A DNA stretch of 45,156 nt from Thermodesulfobacteriota bacterium. GTDB lineage: Bacteria; Desulfobacterota; DSM-4660; Desulfatiglandales; Desulfatiglandaceae. The position numbers and the translations under genes are program-made. Positions 6,291 to 13,765 of this stretch are shown here, piece by piece. The notes beneath the pieces were generated by a model. It saw only the letters and a program-made list of their open reading frames with translations, was not told the origin of the DNA and made no database searches. Where the stretch lies: positions 1-45,156 of the forward strand of contig JANQDY010000218.1 of the NCBI GenBank assembly GCA_028278625.1. Direction: 5' to 3'. Positions within the stretch are counted from its first letter, which is position 1; each line of letters starts with the position of its first letter.

Positions 6291-6515
6291 TCAGATAGTC
6301 TGGTTTTCCGCCCATATCGGATCTTTGACCATAATGGTAGTCATTTGCGCCTCAGGCTCAAAAGGGACTTCCATTGAAAGTATATCTTCAGCCCCAATTC
6401 TTAAAGAATCAAGGACTTCCTCTTGCGTTTTTTCCTGAGCATTTACACCCGGCAGATCGACTAGCCAGCCAATCCACCAGCCACCTGTTTTCTTAATGAC
6501 TGCTCTGAATTTCAT
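6291..6515 (-). CDS. hicB: HicB-type antitoxin
   Basis: 74 residues: MKFRAVIKKTGGWWIGWLVD, L-P-G-V-N-A-Q-E-K-T-x-E-E-V-L-D-S-L. This matches the HicB domain, which wraps the HicA toxin. It lies two bases after hicA in the usual toxin-first order. Both genes of this module look intact. Confidence 0.9.
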   Translation of the reverse strand: MKFRAVIKKTGGWWIGWLVDLPGVNAQEKTQEEVLDSLRIGAEDILSMEVPFEPEAQMTTIMVKDPIWAENQTI

Positions 6516-6517
6516 AT

Positions 6518-6700
6518 CTACCTCACAAATGGAATATCCAGATCTTTACATATTTTTCGAGCCAGTTCATCAACAATCTCTCTATGCCTCGGCACTTCAG
6601 TTTTTCGCATGCCCCTTTGAAATATGCTATGCCGTCTACCCTCTCGCGCAAGGAATGAATCGTATTTTTTGAGATGCTTGATGAGTTGATTTCTTTTCAT
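6518..6700 (-). CDS. hicA: HicA-type mRNA interferase toxin
   Basis: 60 residues: KHLKKYDSFLAREGRRHSIF then EVPRHREIVDELARKICKDL and DIP. The fold, the catalytic-type His in the GRRHS motif and the H-R-E-I segment fit HicA. It is shorter than the gene at 3466 but has no stop codon. Its 5' side borders a four-helix-bundle gene remnant. Confidence 0.9.
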   Translation of the reverse strand: MKRNQLIKHLKKYDSFLAREGRRHSIFQRGMRKTEVPRHREIVDELARKICKDLDIPFVR

Positions 6701-6740
6701 TCTGTTTTAATGAGGGAGTTTTCAAAATGAAGGGGGATTG

Positions 6741-6899
6741 GATTTGCACCTACGGATCCTGAAGATCTCACTACCTGCTTTCCATCCTCGATGTTGGCTA
6801 TGGTTTTCTTGATTTGCTTTATCAGCGCTCTGACATTTTTGCAAATCTGGCCGTTCTATCTTCTAGATCATAACTTTTTGAATTTGCGGTTTTTGTCAT
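6741..6899 (-). pseudogene. Four-helix-bundle (23S rRNA IVS-type) gene, frameshifted and truncated
   Basis: The ATG at 6899 reads MTKTANSKRYDLEDRTARFA-like residues, loses frame at an A5 run (A6 in the copy at 1-90), and continues in the next frame as KTIANIEDGKQVVRSSGSVG then AN. Homology then stops and the sequence runs into the hicA upstream region. The second half of the family (the Y-I-E-A-N-E region and the last two helices) is missing. Confidence 0.7.
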
Positions 6900-6945
6900 T
6901 GGCGCTTAATTCGTATTTCGATTTTCGGGTTTTGAATTTTTTTCT
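6811..6945. repeat. Direct repeat, copy 2 of 1-131
   Basis: Nearly identical to 1-131; see that entry. The copies diverge right of about 6945. Confidence 0.85.
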
Positions 6946-6980
6946 TTGGGTACTGGTAAGTTCAACTATCGTCAAGCTTG

Positions 6981-7305
6981 TTATCTTTGATTGGCCTCCA
7001 GAAAATCAGCAAAGGCATGCGGCTCTGCCTTGAGTCGATCAAACAGAGGGCCAGCGTTCTTTACCAATTTTTCTATTCTGGCCGAATCGAATTTATAGGT
7101 ATACACATTTCGTACAATGTGACGAAACCCGCGATATTCATCGAAACTCATACGGACAGAATCTGAGATAACAGCGGGTCTGACTTAGGCCATTTCTTCT
7201 GACATTTGCTCTAGCAGTGTCTTTTGGCAATTTTCTCGTTTTGGGACTATATCATCGACGCTAACGGCAATGAGTTCAAAAAATCCGTTCTATTCCTGAA
7301 CTCAT
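6981..7305 (-). pseudogene. HepT-like HEPN toxin, multiply disrupted
   Basis: The ATG at 7305 overlaps the MNT stop (ATGA). It reads MSSGIERIF, then the frame changes in a T-run to FELIAVSVDDIVPKRENCQK and LLEQMSEEMA, meets TAA, and continues VRPAVISDSV, SFDEYRGFRHIVRNVYTYKF and DRLKAEPHAFADFLEANQR to the stop at 6981. The second half matches HepT-like proteins that pair with this type of MNT. About 60 N-terminal residues are missing as well. There are therefore at least three lesions: an N-terminal deletion, a frameshift and a nonsense codon. Confidence 0.82.
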
Positions 7306-7685
7306 ATTTCTATACCATGCTTTTGGATGGCAGCTTTGATTACCTGGCGACAGGCATCCGGCTCTACCAAATCAATCTTGAAATCCGGACTCAAGCCAGT
7401 AACAGTAGCCACAGCCGAGAAAAATCTCTCTGGTGCTATACCCCACGCGGCGAGATCGATATCAGACCAACTTGAAAACGTCTCTTTTCTAGCCAGCGAT
7501 CCAAATAGTATCACTCTCTTTGCCCCGTATTGTTGCCTCAATAATCGAGCTGCTTTTTTGGACAGTCTCAACGCTTTTGTCCGGCGATCCTCCAAATATC
7601 CGTTCTCAACAACGCGAGCCGTGATTCTCTTCCCGGGTTTAAACTTTTGCCATTCTTCAGGGCCTATTTCTAAAGCTGTCGGCAT
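7302..7685 (-). CDS. MNT-type nucleotidyltransferase antitoxin
   Basis: 127 residues. An N-terminal extension of about 55 residues (MPTALEIGPEEWQKFKPGKR and on) precedes VILFGSLARKETFSSWSDID, the nucleotidyltransferase motif (here x11 between GS and DID), then FKIDLVEPD. This longer type normally pairs with the HepT-like toxin whose ruins follow directly. The ORF is intact, so the antitoxin has outlasted its toxin. Confidence 0.88.
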   Translation of the reverse strand: MPTALEIGPEEWQKFKPGKRITARVVENGYLEDRRTKALRLSKKAARLLRQQYGAKRVILFGSLARKETFSSWSDIDLAAWGIAPERFFSAVATVTGLSPDFKIDLVEPDACRQVIKAAIQKHGIEI

Positions 7686-7734
7686 TTGCTACTTTTATTC
7701 GAGGTGCTCAAGGCAGGGTTCTGGGAAGCCGGTT

Positions 7735-7866
7735 TTGGGTTTTGAGTTTTGGGTTAGATGGCTCATGGTTTTGAAAGGGTGCAGTTGTCAGGGGGCAGGG
7801 GGCAGATTGGCTGATAGCTCATAGCTCATGGCTGATGGGTGATGGGTGACGGGCAAAAGAGCCCGT
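7735..7866. repeat. Repeat family B with GGGTGCAGTTGTCAGG box and a small hairpin
   Basis: Units of ATGGCTCATGG, one box copy at about 7776-7806, more units, then the perfect hairpin ACGGGC-AAAAGA-GCCCGT at 7849-7866. No T-run follows the hairpin on the minus strand, so it is not a standard terminator for the gene ending at 7868. Confidence 0.7.
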
Positions 7867-7867
7867 G

Positions 7868-8947
7868 TTACGTTCCCTGTTTTTCGTTGCGGCCGGCACT
7901 CTGGGATGGATAGGGCGGCACAACGATTTCCCGTTTGGACGCATCGACGGCCCTGTTTGCGATCTCCTGTACTTTCTGATAGGCCTGCTCCTGCTTCTGG
8001 GAAAGGGATTCGATCTGGTCCTGCTGCAGTTTTACCATTTTCTCGAGAGTGTCGATTTTGCTCTTGAAAACATTTCTCTCCCCGTCGAAGGTTGCTTTGA
8101 GTAGTGCTTCATGTTTTTTGAAGTCAGATGTCAGACGCTCTGTTGTCTCATCAACAGCGCTTTTTACACCGTTATCCAGTTTCTTTTGAAAACCTTCAAC
8201 TTCCTTTTCAAGGTTCGCAATCTCATTTTCACATTCAGAAACCGCCTTCTCCCTGGCTTGCAGTGATGCGTCGCGTTCTTTCATCTCTCCTTCGAAATCC
8301 ACACGTTTTTGGGCAATTTCCTTTTCAACGACATTCAGCTCGTCTTCCAAGACGTTCTTTTTCTGCTCCCTTTCACGGGCAAATGCATATTCAAACTCCT
8401 CCTTTTCCCGCTGGCGCAGCTTCTTGAGTGCCTCTGCTTCATCTTTTGTATCCTGGGCATGGGTGGCTTTCTCCTTTTGCCAAGTGGCACGCGCGTCTTT
8501 GATTTCCTCTTCAAAGCTTGCTTTCCGTATCGCCATATCTTCTTCAAATTCCTTCTTTCTGGCCTGCTGAGCTTCGATAAGGGCGGCCAGATCGCTAGCG
8601 GCGGTTTCAACACCATAAATGGTTTTTAAATCCTTTTTTTTCTCTTCCACTGCCAGGTTAATTTTCCGGTAGGTGCTGATTTCCTCCTCCAATCGTTCCC
8701 CAAGGGTCGTCAACTCCCTGCCGATTGCCGAGCGTAATTCGTGTATTCGCTGAACGGGATCCTGGGCTGCTTGAGCATCCGCGGCAGCGAGGGCTGCTTT
8801 CTTCTCAAGTTCTTTTCGTGTCTTTTCGGCGTCCAGAAGTTCTTTTTCCCTGGCGGTAAGCAGCTTCTTCACGGCCTCATAGGCTTCAAGCATTTCTTTC
8901 TTGGTGTTGGTCATGGAAATTTTTTGATGGCGTTCTTTTTCAGGCAT
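7868..8947 (-). CDS. Long coiled-coil protein of unknown function
   Basis: 359 residues, almost entirely charged heptad-type sequence from about residue 10 to 335, with no membrane segment, signal peptide or enzymatic motif. The short C-terminal tail (REIVVPPYPSQSAGRNEKQG) is not coiled. I chose the ATG at 8947 because GGAGAC lies seven bases upstream; the longer frame to 8998 starts inside a family B repeat (MSHQPNE). It is flanked by repeats and sits between two HEPN/MNT modules without a partner. It could be a structural or scaffold protein. I cannot assign a family. Confidence 0.7.
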   Translation of the reverse strand: MPEKERHQKISMTNTKKEMLEAYEAVKKLLTAREKELLDAEKTRKELEKKAALAAADAQAAQDPVQRIHELRSAIGRELTTLGERLEEEISTYRKINLAVEEKKKDLKTIYGVETAASDLAALIEAQQARKKEFEEDMAIRKASFEEEIKDARATWQKEKATHAQDTKDEAEALKKLRQREKEEFEYAFAREREQKKNVLEDELNVVEKEIAQKRVDFEGEMKERDASLQAREKAVSECENEIANLEKEVEGFQKKLDNGVKSAVDETTERLTSDFKKHEALLKATFDGERNVFKSKIDTLEKMVKLQQDQIESLSQKQEQAYQKVQEIANRAVDASKREIVVPPYPSQSAGRNEKQGT

Positions 8948-9067
8948 TCTTGTCTCCAAAAGCTTTGTGGTCTGCAATTCGTTTGGCTGATGGCTCATAA
9001 TTTATAAGGGTGCAGTTGTCAGGGGGCAGTTCTGCATAGCATTCCTTTTCGTATGGGAATCATTTTA

Positions 9068-9270
9068 GAGTGTCGTGTCAATGTTATTAACTTAAGCGAA
9101 ATCCCATTAACCATGCCGTCACCCCGGCGAATAACGGATCGGGGTCCGGGACAGGCGCCGGGGTCCGGAACTATCTGAAAAGACTGGATTCCGGGTCAAG
9201 CCCGGAATGACACCCGTTTGTGGCGATGAATATATTCGGAGCTTAAGTTAACAGCATTGAGTGTCGTGTC
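9068..9270. mobile_element. MITE: 179 bp with 18-bp terminal inverted repeats and 12-bp flanking direct repeats
   Basis: The element is 9080-9258. The left end AATGTTATTAACTTAAGC and the reverse complement of the right end AATGCTGTTAACTTAAGC match at 16 of 18 positions. Both sides are flanked by the identical 12-mer GAGTGTCGTGTC (9068-9079 and 9259-9270), as expected for a target-site duplication. Inside is a GC-rich stretch with the palindrome TTCCGGGTCAAGCCCGGAA. There is no ORF. The transposase that could move it is not in this window. Confidence 0.82.
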
Positions 9271-9320
9271 GTAAATCGATTATGATTTGAGATTCCGCCT
9301 TCAGCGGGGTTGAGGATTAG

Positions 9321-9690
9321 CTACGAGGTAATTTCACTTTTTTTCTGATATAGAGTTGTTCCAATCCAAGAATTTTGAAAGCTGATCGGTGAATTTTTAG
9401 AGCCGTCCGATCTATCCTTGAGAATGCGATAAAGCTGATCATCTTCAATCTCCCAGTACAAATGGACCAATCGGTTTCTGAATTTGGCCATGTTTCTTAG
9501 ATCATTGGTGAACGCTTCATCAATAGCCCCAATCTCACCCAGGACTTTGATGGTATTTCGTGCTTCCGAGCTTGTCCGGATCACTAAGGAATACTGCTGG
9601 ATCCATTCTTGATAAGCGTTTTAAATGGCTCAGGCTTTTTCTCAGTTCTGAAACGAGTTGAACCATCTTTTCCTGATTATACAGGGGCAT
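9321..9690 (-). pseudogene. hepT: HepT-type HEPN toxin, internal deletion and frameshift
   Basis: From the ATG at 9690: MPLYNQEKMVQLVSELRKSL, then RMDPAVFLSDPDKLGSTKYH. The frame then ends within a few codons. In the neighbouring frame the rest follows: NTIKVLGEIGAIDEAFTNDL and MAKFRNRLVHLYWEIEDDQL, including the intact motif RNRLVHLY. The helix expected between the halves (after K-Y-H) is missing, so a deletion of about 17 residues caused the shift. The C-terminus also departs from the family after YRILKD. Confidence 0.78.
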
Positions 9691-10095
9691 GGATAGCCTC
9701 TTCCAGATAACGACGGCGAAAGATTGAAAAATCAAAATACTTTTTTTAAAATACGTCCTTCGAATTCCGAACGCAGGTTTGGGTTCTTGTCGAGAATGAC
9801 CCTTCCTTTTCGAATGACGTTTTGGCAGAAAAAAAGTGGAGCCCGATTCAGCAGTCGGATGTCTATTGGATATTCGACCCGTTTCTCGACCTCATTTTCG
9901 AGATCCATTTCAATGTAAATAAGGTGTAGCGTCTTCATGGCGAACGAGGATGCCCACATCAATATCGGAAAAGGGGGCATCGGAGACAAAAGATCCGAAT
10001 GAATTGGCTGTAATGATATTTTCAAACGGGTCCAGACAAGATGCAATTGTTTCGATGATTCGGTTTTTTGTAGAAGGTGGAATTACTTTTTTCAT
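9677..10095 (-). pseudogene. mntA: MNT-type nucleotidyltransferase antitoxin with two frameshifts
   Basis: The ATG at 10095 reads MKKVIPPSTKNRIIETIASC and NSFGSFVSDAPFSDIDVGIL, an MNT motif with only eight residues between GS and DID. A frameshift near 9925 is followed by LIYIEMDLENEVEKRVEYPI and IRLLNRAPLFF, and a second shift in an A7 run near 9735 leads to YFDFSIFRRRYLEEAIHAPV and a stop at 9677. The restored gene overlaps the broken hepT start by 14 bases. In this module both partners are dead. Confidence 0.8.
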
Positions 10096-10145
10096 GGCTG
10101 ATGGTCTTAAAAGGGTGCAGTTGTCAGGAGACAGGGGGCAGCTAT
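10096..10145. repeat. Repeat family B with box
   Basis: A GGCTGATGG unit followed by AAAGGGTGCAGTTGTCAGGA and GACAGGGGGCAG. Confidence 0.75.
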
Positions 10146-10167
10146 TACGGGGCGGGCTGGGTAAGGC

Positions 10168-10626
10168 TCAAATCTCATGGTCTAATTTTTCAGGAGAATT
10201 TCGCAGCCAGTCAACCAACGCGGTCAGAATATTCTCAATATCTTTTAGGTGCTGTGTGCAGAGATCGTAAAGCTCTTTGTTGGAAATCTCATGGTAAAAG
10301 TGAACCATCCGATTTCTGTAGCCTGCAATCTGCCGCATGAGGATTTCCTGGTCATCTGACAGCAATTTCTCTTTAGACAACACGGTCCCGATTTCTTTGT
10401 ATTCCGTTACGGCAGTGGCGAATCCTTTCGCGAGGATGTGCCGCCCGAGATCGAGCAATGCCTCAATGCCCCTGCGCAGATACGATTCAGCCGCCGCAAT
10501 ATTCCTTGGGTCGCTAATAAAATCCTCGTAACTCTCCAACGGGAGCATTCTGGTGGCACGAACCATTTCCCGAATCCAGGAAATCCTTTCCGATACCACA
10601 TTCGAACGGATCAGTCCCGGGTTCAT
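10168..10626 (-). CDS. hepT: HepT-type HEPN RNase toxin
   Basis: 152 residues, helical, with RNRMVHFY as the R-x4-H-x-Y motif. It is preceded by AESYLRRGIEALLDLGRHIL, the helix typical of HepT/DUF86. The ATG overlaps the MNT stop (ATGA). It is slightly longer than the HepT genes at 4251 and 5268 and carries no lesion. Its partner upstream has an unusual N-terminus and a longer spacing in the nucleotidyltransferase motif. Confidence 0.9.
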   Translation of the reverse strand: MNPGLIRSNVVSERISWIREMVRATRMLPLESYEDFISDPRNIAAAESYLRRGIEALLDLGRHILAKGFATAVTEYKEIGTVLSKEKLLSDDQEILMRQIAGYRNRMVHFYHEISNKELYDLCTQHLKDIENILTALVDWLRNSPEKLDHEI

Positions 10627-11084
10627 CTGGCGCCCTCTTCCAGGATCATGCGTGTCCTTTCCCGTTTGAAGAATATTAAATCGGCCGCCCTTCGAAGCAC
10701 GAAGAGCTCGTACCTCGCCTGCTGGTCAGGCTGCCGGCTATAAAGCAATTCACCCCGGATAATGTCTAACGCCAAGTATGGATCGGCTTCAGGCAGCATT
10801 ACAAGGTCAACACGGCCAACATGGAATAGATCCTCCAATTCAATGGAGAGCCGGACACGTTTGCTGATGTCCCATTCTTCCAATTTGGCGGGAAATATGC
10901 CGAAGTCAATATCCGAAACGCTTTCGGTTATGGATAACGGCTTTCCATCGAAGCGTGCCAGAATCTCTGAAGCCCTGCTGCCAAAAACGTATAGATCTTC
11001 AATTTCATAACGCCTGGCGATATGGAAGATTTTGCGGCGGATGGCGGATGGCTCATGGCTGATGGCTGATGGCTGATGGGTCAT
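10623..11084 (-). CDS. MNT-type nucleotidyltransferase antitoxin with repeat-derived N-terminus
   Basis: The recognisable protein starts at RRKIFHIARRYEIEDLYVFG (about residue 16) and continues SRA, an insertion, then SVSDIDFGIF and RVDLVMLPEADP. About 21 residues separate GS from DID, instead of the usual ten, so the loop is enlarged. The first 15 codons (MTHQPSAISHEPSA) come from a family B repeat that reaches exactly to where the original Met should be (ATC CGC CGC instead of ATG). No Shine-Dalgarno is visible before the repeat ATG. The 3' end overlaps the HepT start by four bases. Confidence 0.8.
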   Translation of the reverse strand: MTHQPSAISHEPSAIRRKIFHIARRYEIEDLYVFGSRASEILARFDGKPLSITESVSDIDFGIFPAKLEEWDISKRVRLSIELEDLFHVGRVDLVMLPEADPYLALDIIRGELLYSRQPDQQARYELFVLRRAADLIFFKRERTRMILEEGAR

Positions 11085-11125
11085 GGCAAAAAAAGGGTGC
11101 AGCTGTCAGGGGGCAGGGGGCAGAT
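11035..11125. repeat. Repeat family B with box, spanning two gene ends
   Basis: ATGGCGGATGGCTCATGG units and AAAGGGTGCAGCTGTCAGG followed by GGGCAGGGGGCAG. Its left part forms the last codons of the HEPN gene ending at 11106; its right part forms the first codons of the MNT gene at 11084. Confidence 0.75.
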
Positions 11126-11531
11126 TGGTGAAAATTGCTTTTAAATATTCTTCCAGATCATGGATATCCTTTCGGGCAATTTCGTGGACCAGGTCAAGTT
11201 CCATGCGCGTATATTCGTGCACCAGAAGATTTCTGAAACCAACGCATTTCACCATTTTTTCCGTCAGGTTTCTGTTCAGCAGATTGTTTTCCTCCAAAAG
11301 ATAGAACATTTCATTTGTACTGCCCGGCACTCCCCATCCGCTTTCACTGATAACATGAGCTGCAATATCAATGCATTCCTGTATAGCCATTTGCATATTG
11401 AAAAGAACGATCTCTTGACGATCGAGATCTTCCAGAAAGAGCCTCTTATCAAGTGGGCATTTGTCAGTAACGCGCTTCAGGCGGTTTTTCACCGAAGCGG
11501 CTTTTGCCGAAATGAGACCACGGTCAACCAA
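11106..11531 (-). CDS. hepT: HepT-type HEPN RNase toxin
   Basis: About 141 residues from a TTG at 11531 (MVDRGLISAKAASVKNRLKR and on), with MQMAIQECIDIAAHVISESG and the motif RNLLVHEY. The open frame reaches an ATG at 11603, but that would overlap the MNT gene by 80 bp, while the TTG overlaps it by eight, as in the other modules, and has GGGGA upstream. The C-terminus (TNLPPAP) is read from a family B repeat, so the native end may have been replaced. Confidence 0.85.
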   Translation of the reverse strand: MVDRGLISAKAASVKNRLKRVTDKCPLDKRLFLEDLDRQEIVLFNMQMAIQECIDIAAHVISESGWGVPGSTNEMFYLLEENNLLNRNLTEKMVKCVGFRNLLVHEYTRMELDLVHEIARKDIHDLEEYLKAIFTNLPPAP

Positions 11532-11973
11532 TTTGTTTCGTCCCCATAATTTTTTTGATAAAACCCCGCTGAAATCGGCTCCTATAATAACCGAATTCGG
11601 CAATTTTGGAAAACATCGTCATTCTGAAAAGAGCGTGCTTTTGGAGGTCACTTTCGACAACGCATACTCCTTTCTCGAAAATCTGTTTCATGAGAGCTTC
11701 CCCGGCGGTATTTAGGACAACCGGATGAATATCTTTTCTGAGGATACGGCCCAGTTCCATCAAATACTGAACCCTGTTGGTTTTTGATACAGCTCGATCG
11801 CTTGTGTCCAAAACTATCCCGAGATCAACATCACTTTTCGGCCCCTCCAATCCCCTGGCATAAGAACCAAACAGGTATACGGCGACAACCCTTTCTTTTC
11901 CCTTGAAATACGCCCGGAGGGTGTTGACCAGGTCTGATGATGGATTGCGGATGGCGAATAGCTTATGGCTCAT
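11524..11973 (-). CDS. MNT-type nucleotidyltransferase antitoxin with repeat-derived N-terminus
   Basis: The recognisable part begins near SSDLVNTLRAYFKGKERVVA and carries VYLFGSYARGLEGPKSDVDL, the G-S-x10-D-x-D motif, then HPVVLN. Codons before this (MSHKLFAIRNP) look like family B repeat, as in the gene at 10623. The frame is open to 12042, but the additional residues are also repeat sequence. I give the ATG at 11973 as the most economical start; no Shine-Dalgarno is seen. Confidence 0.8.
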   Translation of the reverse strand: MSHKLFAIRNPSSDLVNTLRAYFKGKERVVAVYLFGSYARGLEGPKSDVDLGIVLDTSDRAVSKTNRVQYLMELGRILRKDIHPVVLNTAGEALMKQIFEKGVCVVESDLQKHALFRMTMFSKIAEFGYYRSRFQRGFIKKIMGTKQIG

Positions 11974-12112
11974 AGCTGATGGTTCATAGTTGATTGGATT
12001 CAAGATTGTAAGGGGCGAGATTCCGAATTTGATGGCGGGCATAGCTCCGCTCTTTGGGTTACAGGATGGCTCATGGCTGATAGGTATTTAAGGAACCCAA
12101 CCTTATTGGTTA
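11974..12112. other. Gene-free spacer with family B repeats at the island's right end
   Basis: Units of ATGGCTCATAGCTGATGG and ATGGCTCATGGCTGATAGG border the last toxin-antitoxin module and the EPS-associated regulator. Confidence 0.6.
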
Positions 12113-12496
12113 TTAAAACTTTGCCGTCTTTTTCAATAAGTCTGCGTATGACACACCCTGGTCGTGGGCGGTCTTTAGTTCTTCTGTGATCTCTTTGATC
12201 TGTTTTCTGATTTCTTCGTATTCGGCCTGTTTTTGCTTAAGGAAACGAGCGGTGATTTTGGCTTTTTGCTCCAAACCCCTGGGAGTCAGGATGTATGAAT
12301 ATGAGGATTTTTTCGGAGCGTTCTTGAAGCGTTTCATTTTGATGATTCCTTTTTCCGCCAGTTCCGATAGAACGTAGTTGGTTTTGCCCAGACTGATACC
12401 CAGTCTGCCGGCCATGGCGCGCTGGGAAATATTGGGCTCGACGGACAGGAATCTCAAGATTTTGTATCGGATTTCCTGCTCAAACTGATCGTTCAT
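12113..12496 (-). CDS. MarR-family EPS-associated transcriptional regulator
   Basis: 127 residues. YKILRFLSVEPNISQRAMAG, RLGISLGKTNYVLSELAEKG and YILTPRGLEQKAKITARFLK form the winged helix and linker of the small regulators found in exopolysaccharide loci (TIGR04176 type). A C-terminal helix (YEEIRKQIKEITEEL) would dimerise. The ATG at 12496 starts MNDQFEQEIRYK; the longer frame to 12589 has no family match. It follows wecB on the same strand after about 90 bp, fitting control of surface polysaccharide genes. Confidence 0.85.
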   Translation of the reverse strand: MNDQFEQEIRYKILRFLSVEPNISQRAMAGRLGISLGKTNYVLSELAEKGIIKMKRFKNAPKKSSYSYILTPRGLEQKAKITARFLKQKQAEYEEIRKQIKEITEELKTAHDQGVSYADLLKKTAKF

Positions 12497-12585
12497 GATT
12501 TGAACAATAGATGAACTGCATCTATTTGTCAAGAAGTTCTTTATTATGAAACGGTTAAGAGTTGTGACGTGGAGACGATGGCCGA

Positions 12586-13698
12586 TCAAAGAATGGGTGA
12601 AGGGGAAGCGAGGAATTGTTTGATGGAACGTACGACCCTGTAAGCCGTGTTTCCATCCCAGAATTCAATGGCCCGGGCTTCCGGGTGACCTTTTGAAATG
12701 AAGTATCTTGCCTTTTCTTCGAAGTCATTGATCTCACAGAGTTGATTTGTCCCTTGGGTAATGGTAACGGGACGCTCCGTATTGGGCCGCAGGGTCAAAC
12801 ACGGGACCCCCAGATAGGTGGTCTCTTCCTGAATGCCCCCGGAATCGGTGATGACCATTCGACAGTTGAATACCACATTCATAAAACGGATGTATGAAAG
12901 CGGTTCGGTGAGCAGAAGACCTTCTTCATTTTTGAGTATTTTCACGAGCCCATTTTGCTCAAGGTTTTTGCCGGTTCGCGGATGAACCGGAAACACCAGG
13001 GTCATCTTCTTGGCAATCCTGACCAGGGATTCGCAGATGCTTTCCAGTTTCTTCGGATCATCCACGTTGGCGGGGCGATGAAGGGTGACCACGCCGTATG
13101 CGCCTTTTTCAAGATCGTATTCTTCGAAGACCTTCTGCGATTCAATCCTGCTTCTGAGCATCTCAAGGGAATCGATCATGATATTGCCGACCCGAACGAT
13201 GCGGTCTTTCGAAACACCTTCCCGCTGAAGATTCTCATCTCCGTCCGGCGAAGGGGTCCAAAGGAGATGGGCCAGAGCGTCGGTCACCACCCGGTTGATC
13301 TCCTCGGGCATTGTCCGGTCAAAGGACCTTAGGCCCGCCTCCAGGTGAGCCACCTTGATCCCCAGTTTTACTGCGGCCAGTGTTGCGGCAACGGTGGAAT
13401 TGACATCCCCCACCACGATCACCAGGTCGGGCCCGGTTTTCAGAAGACATTCTTCATAAGCCATCATGACCCGCCCGGTTTGCTGCGCATGGGTGCCGCT
13501 GCCAACACCCAGATGGATGTGCGGTGCCGGGAGCTCTAGATCCGTGAAAAAGGCATCGGACATGTTGAGGTCATAATGCTGTCCCGTGTGGACGATTTTC
13601 GGATTCGCCCACGGCTCCCGCTTGAGAGCATGAAACAGGGGGGCGATTTTCATGAAGTTGGGTCTGGCTGCTGCAATCAGATGGATTGTATGGTTCAT
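12586..13698 (-). CDS. wecB: UDP-N-acetylglucosamine 2-epimerase (non-hydrolysing)
   Basis: 370 residues. AAARPNFMKIAPLFHAL, VHTGQHYD, VVGDVNSTVAATLAA, HLEAGLRSFDRTMPEE, YGVVTLHRPANVDD and ITDSGGIQEETTYLGVPCLT are all hallmark segments of WecB/MnaA, which interconverts UDP-GlcNAc and UDP-ManNAc for envelope polysaccharides. The family start corresponds to the ATG at 13698; the upstream open codons to 13770 are family B repeat (N-Y-E-L-S-T-M-S-H). The repeat ends directly at the start codon, and no Shine-Dalgarno is seen. Next on the strand is the EPS-type MarR regulator. Confidence 0.96.
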   Translation of the reverse strand: MNHTIHLIAAARPNFMKIAPLFHALKREPWANPKIVHTGQHYDLNMSDAFFTDLELPAPHIHLGVGSGTHAQQTGRVMMAYEECLLKTGPDLVIVVGDVNSTVAATLAAVKLGIKVAHLEAGLRSFDRTMPEEINRVVTDALAHLLWTPSPDGDENLQREGVSKDRIVRVGNIMIDSLEMLRSRIESQKVFEEYDLEKGAYGVVTLHRPANVDDPKKLESICESLVRIAKKMTLVFPVHPRTGKNLEQNGLVKILKNEEGLLLTEPLSYIRFMNVVFNCRMVITDSGGIQEETTYLGVPCLTLRPNTERPVTITQGTNQLCEINDFEEKARYFISKGHPEARAIEFWDGNTAYRVVRSIKQFLASPSPIL

Positions 13699-13765
13699 GG
13701 CTGATAGCTCATGGCTCATGGTTGATAGCTCATAGTTAGTGGCTCGTGGCTGATGGTTTGTGCCA
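13699..13765. repeat. Repeat family B between the membrane protein and wecB
   Basis: ATGGCTGATAGCTCATGGCT-type units. They also encode the last residues (SATSH) of the membrane protein ending at 13736. Confidence 0.75.

Noticed and set aside
7849..7866. Hairpin as a terminator for the coiled-coil gene
   Set aside because: Perfect stem, but no T-run follows on the relevant strand.
945..13765. CRISPR array from regularly spaced repeats
   Set aside because: Units are short, degenerate and contiguous, without unique spacers of constant length; no cas genes.
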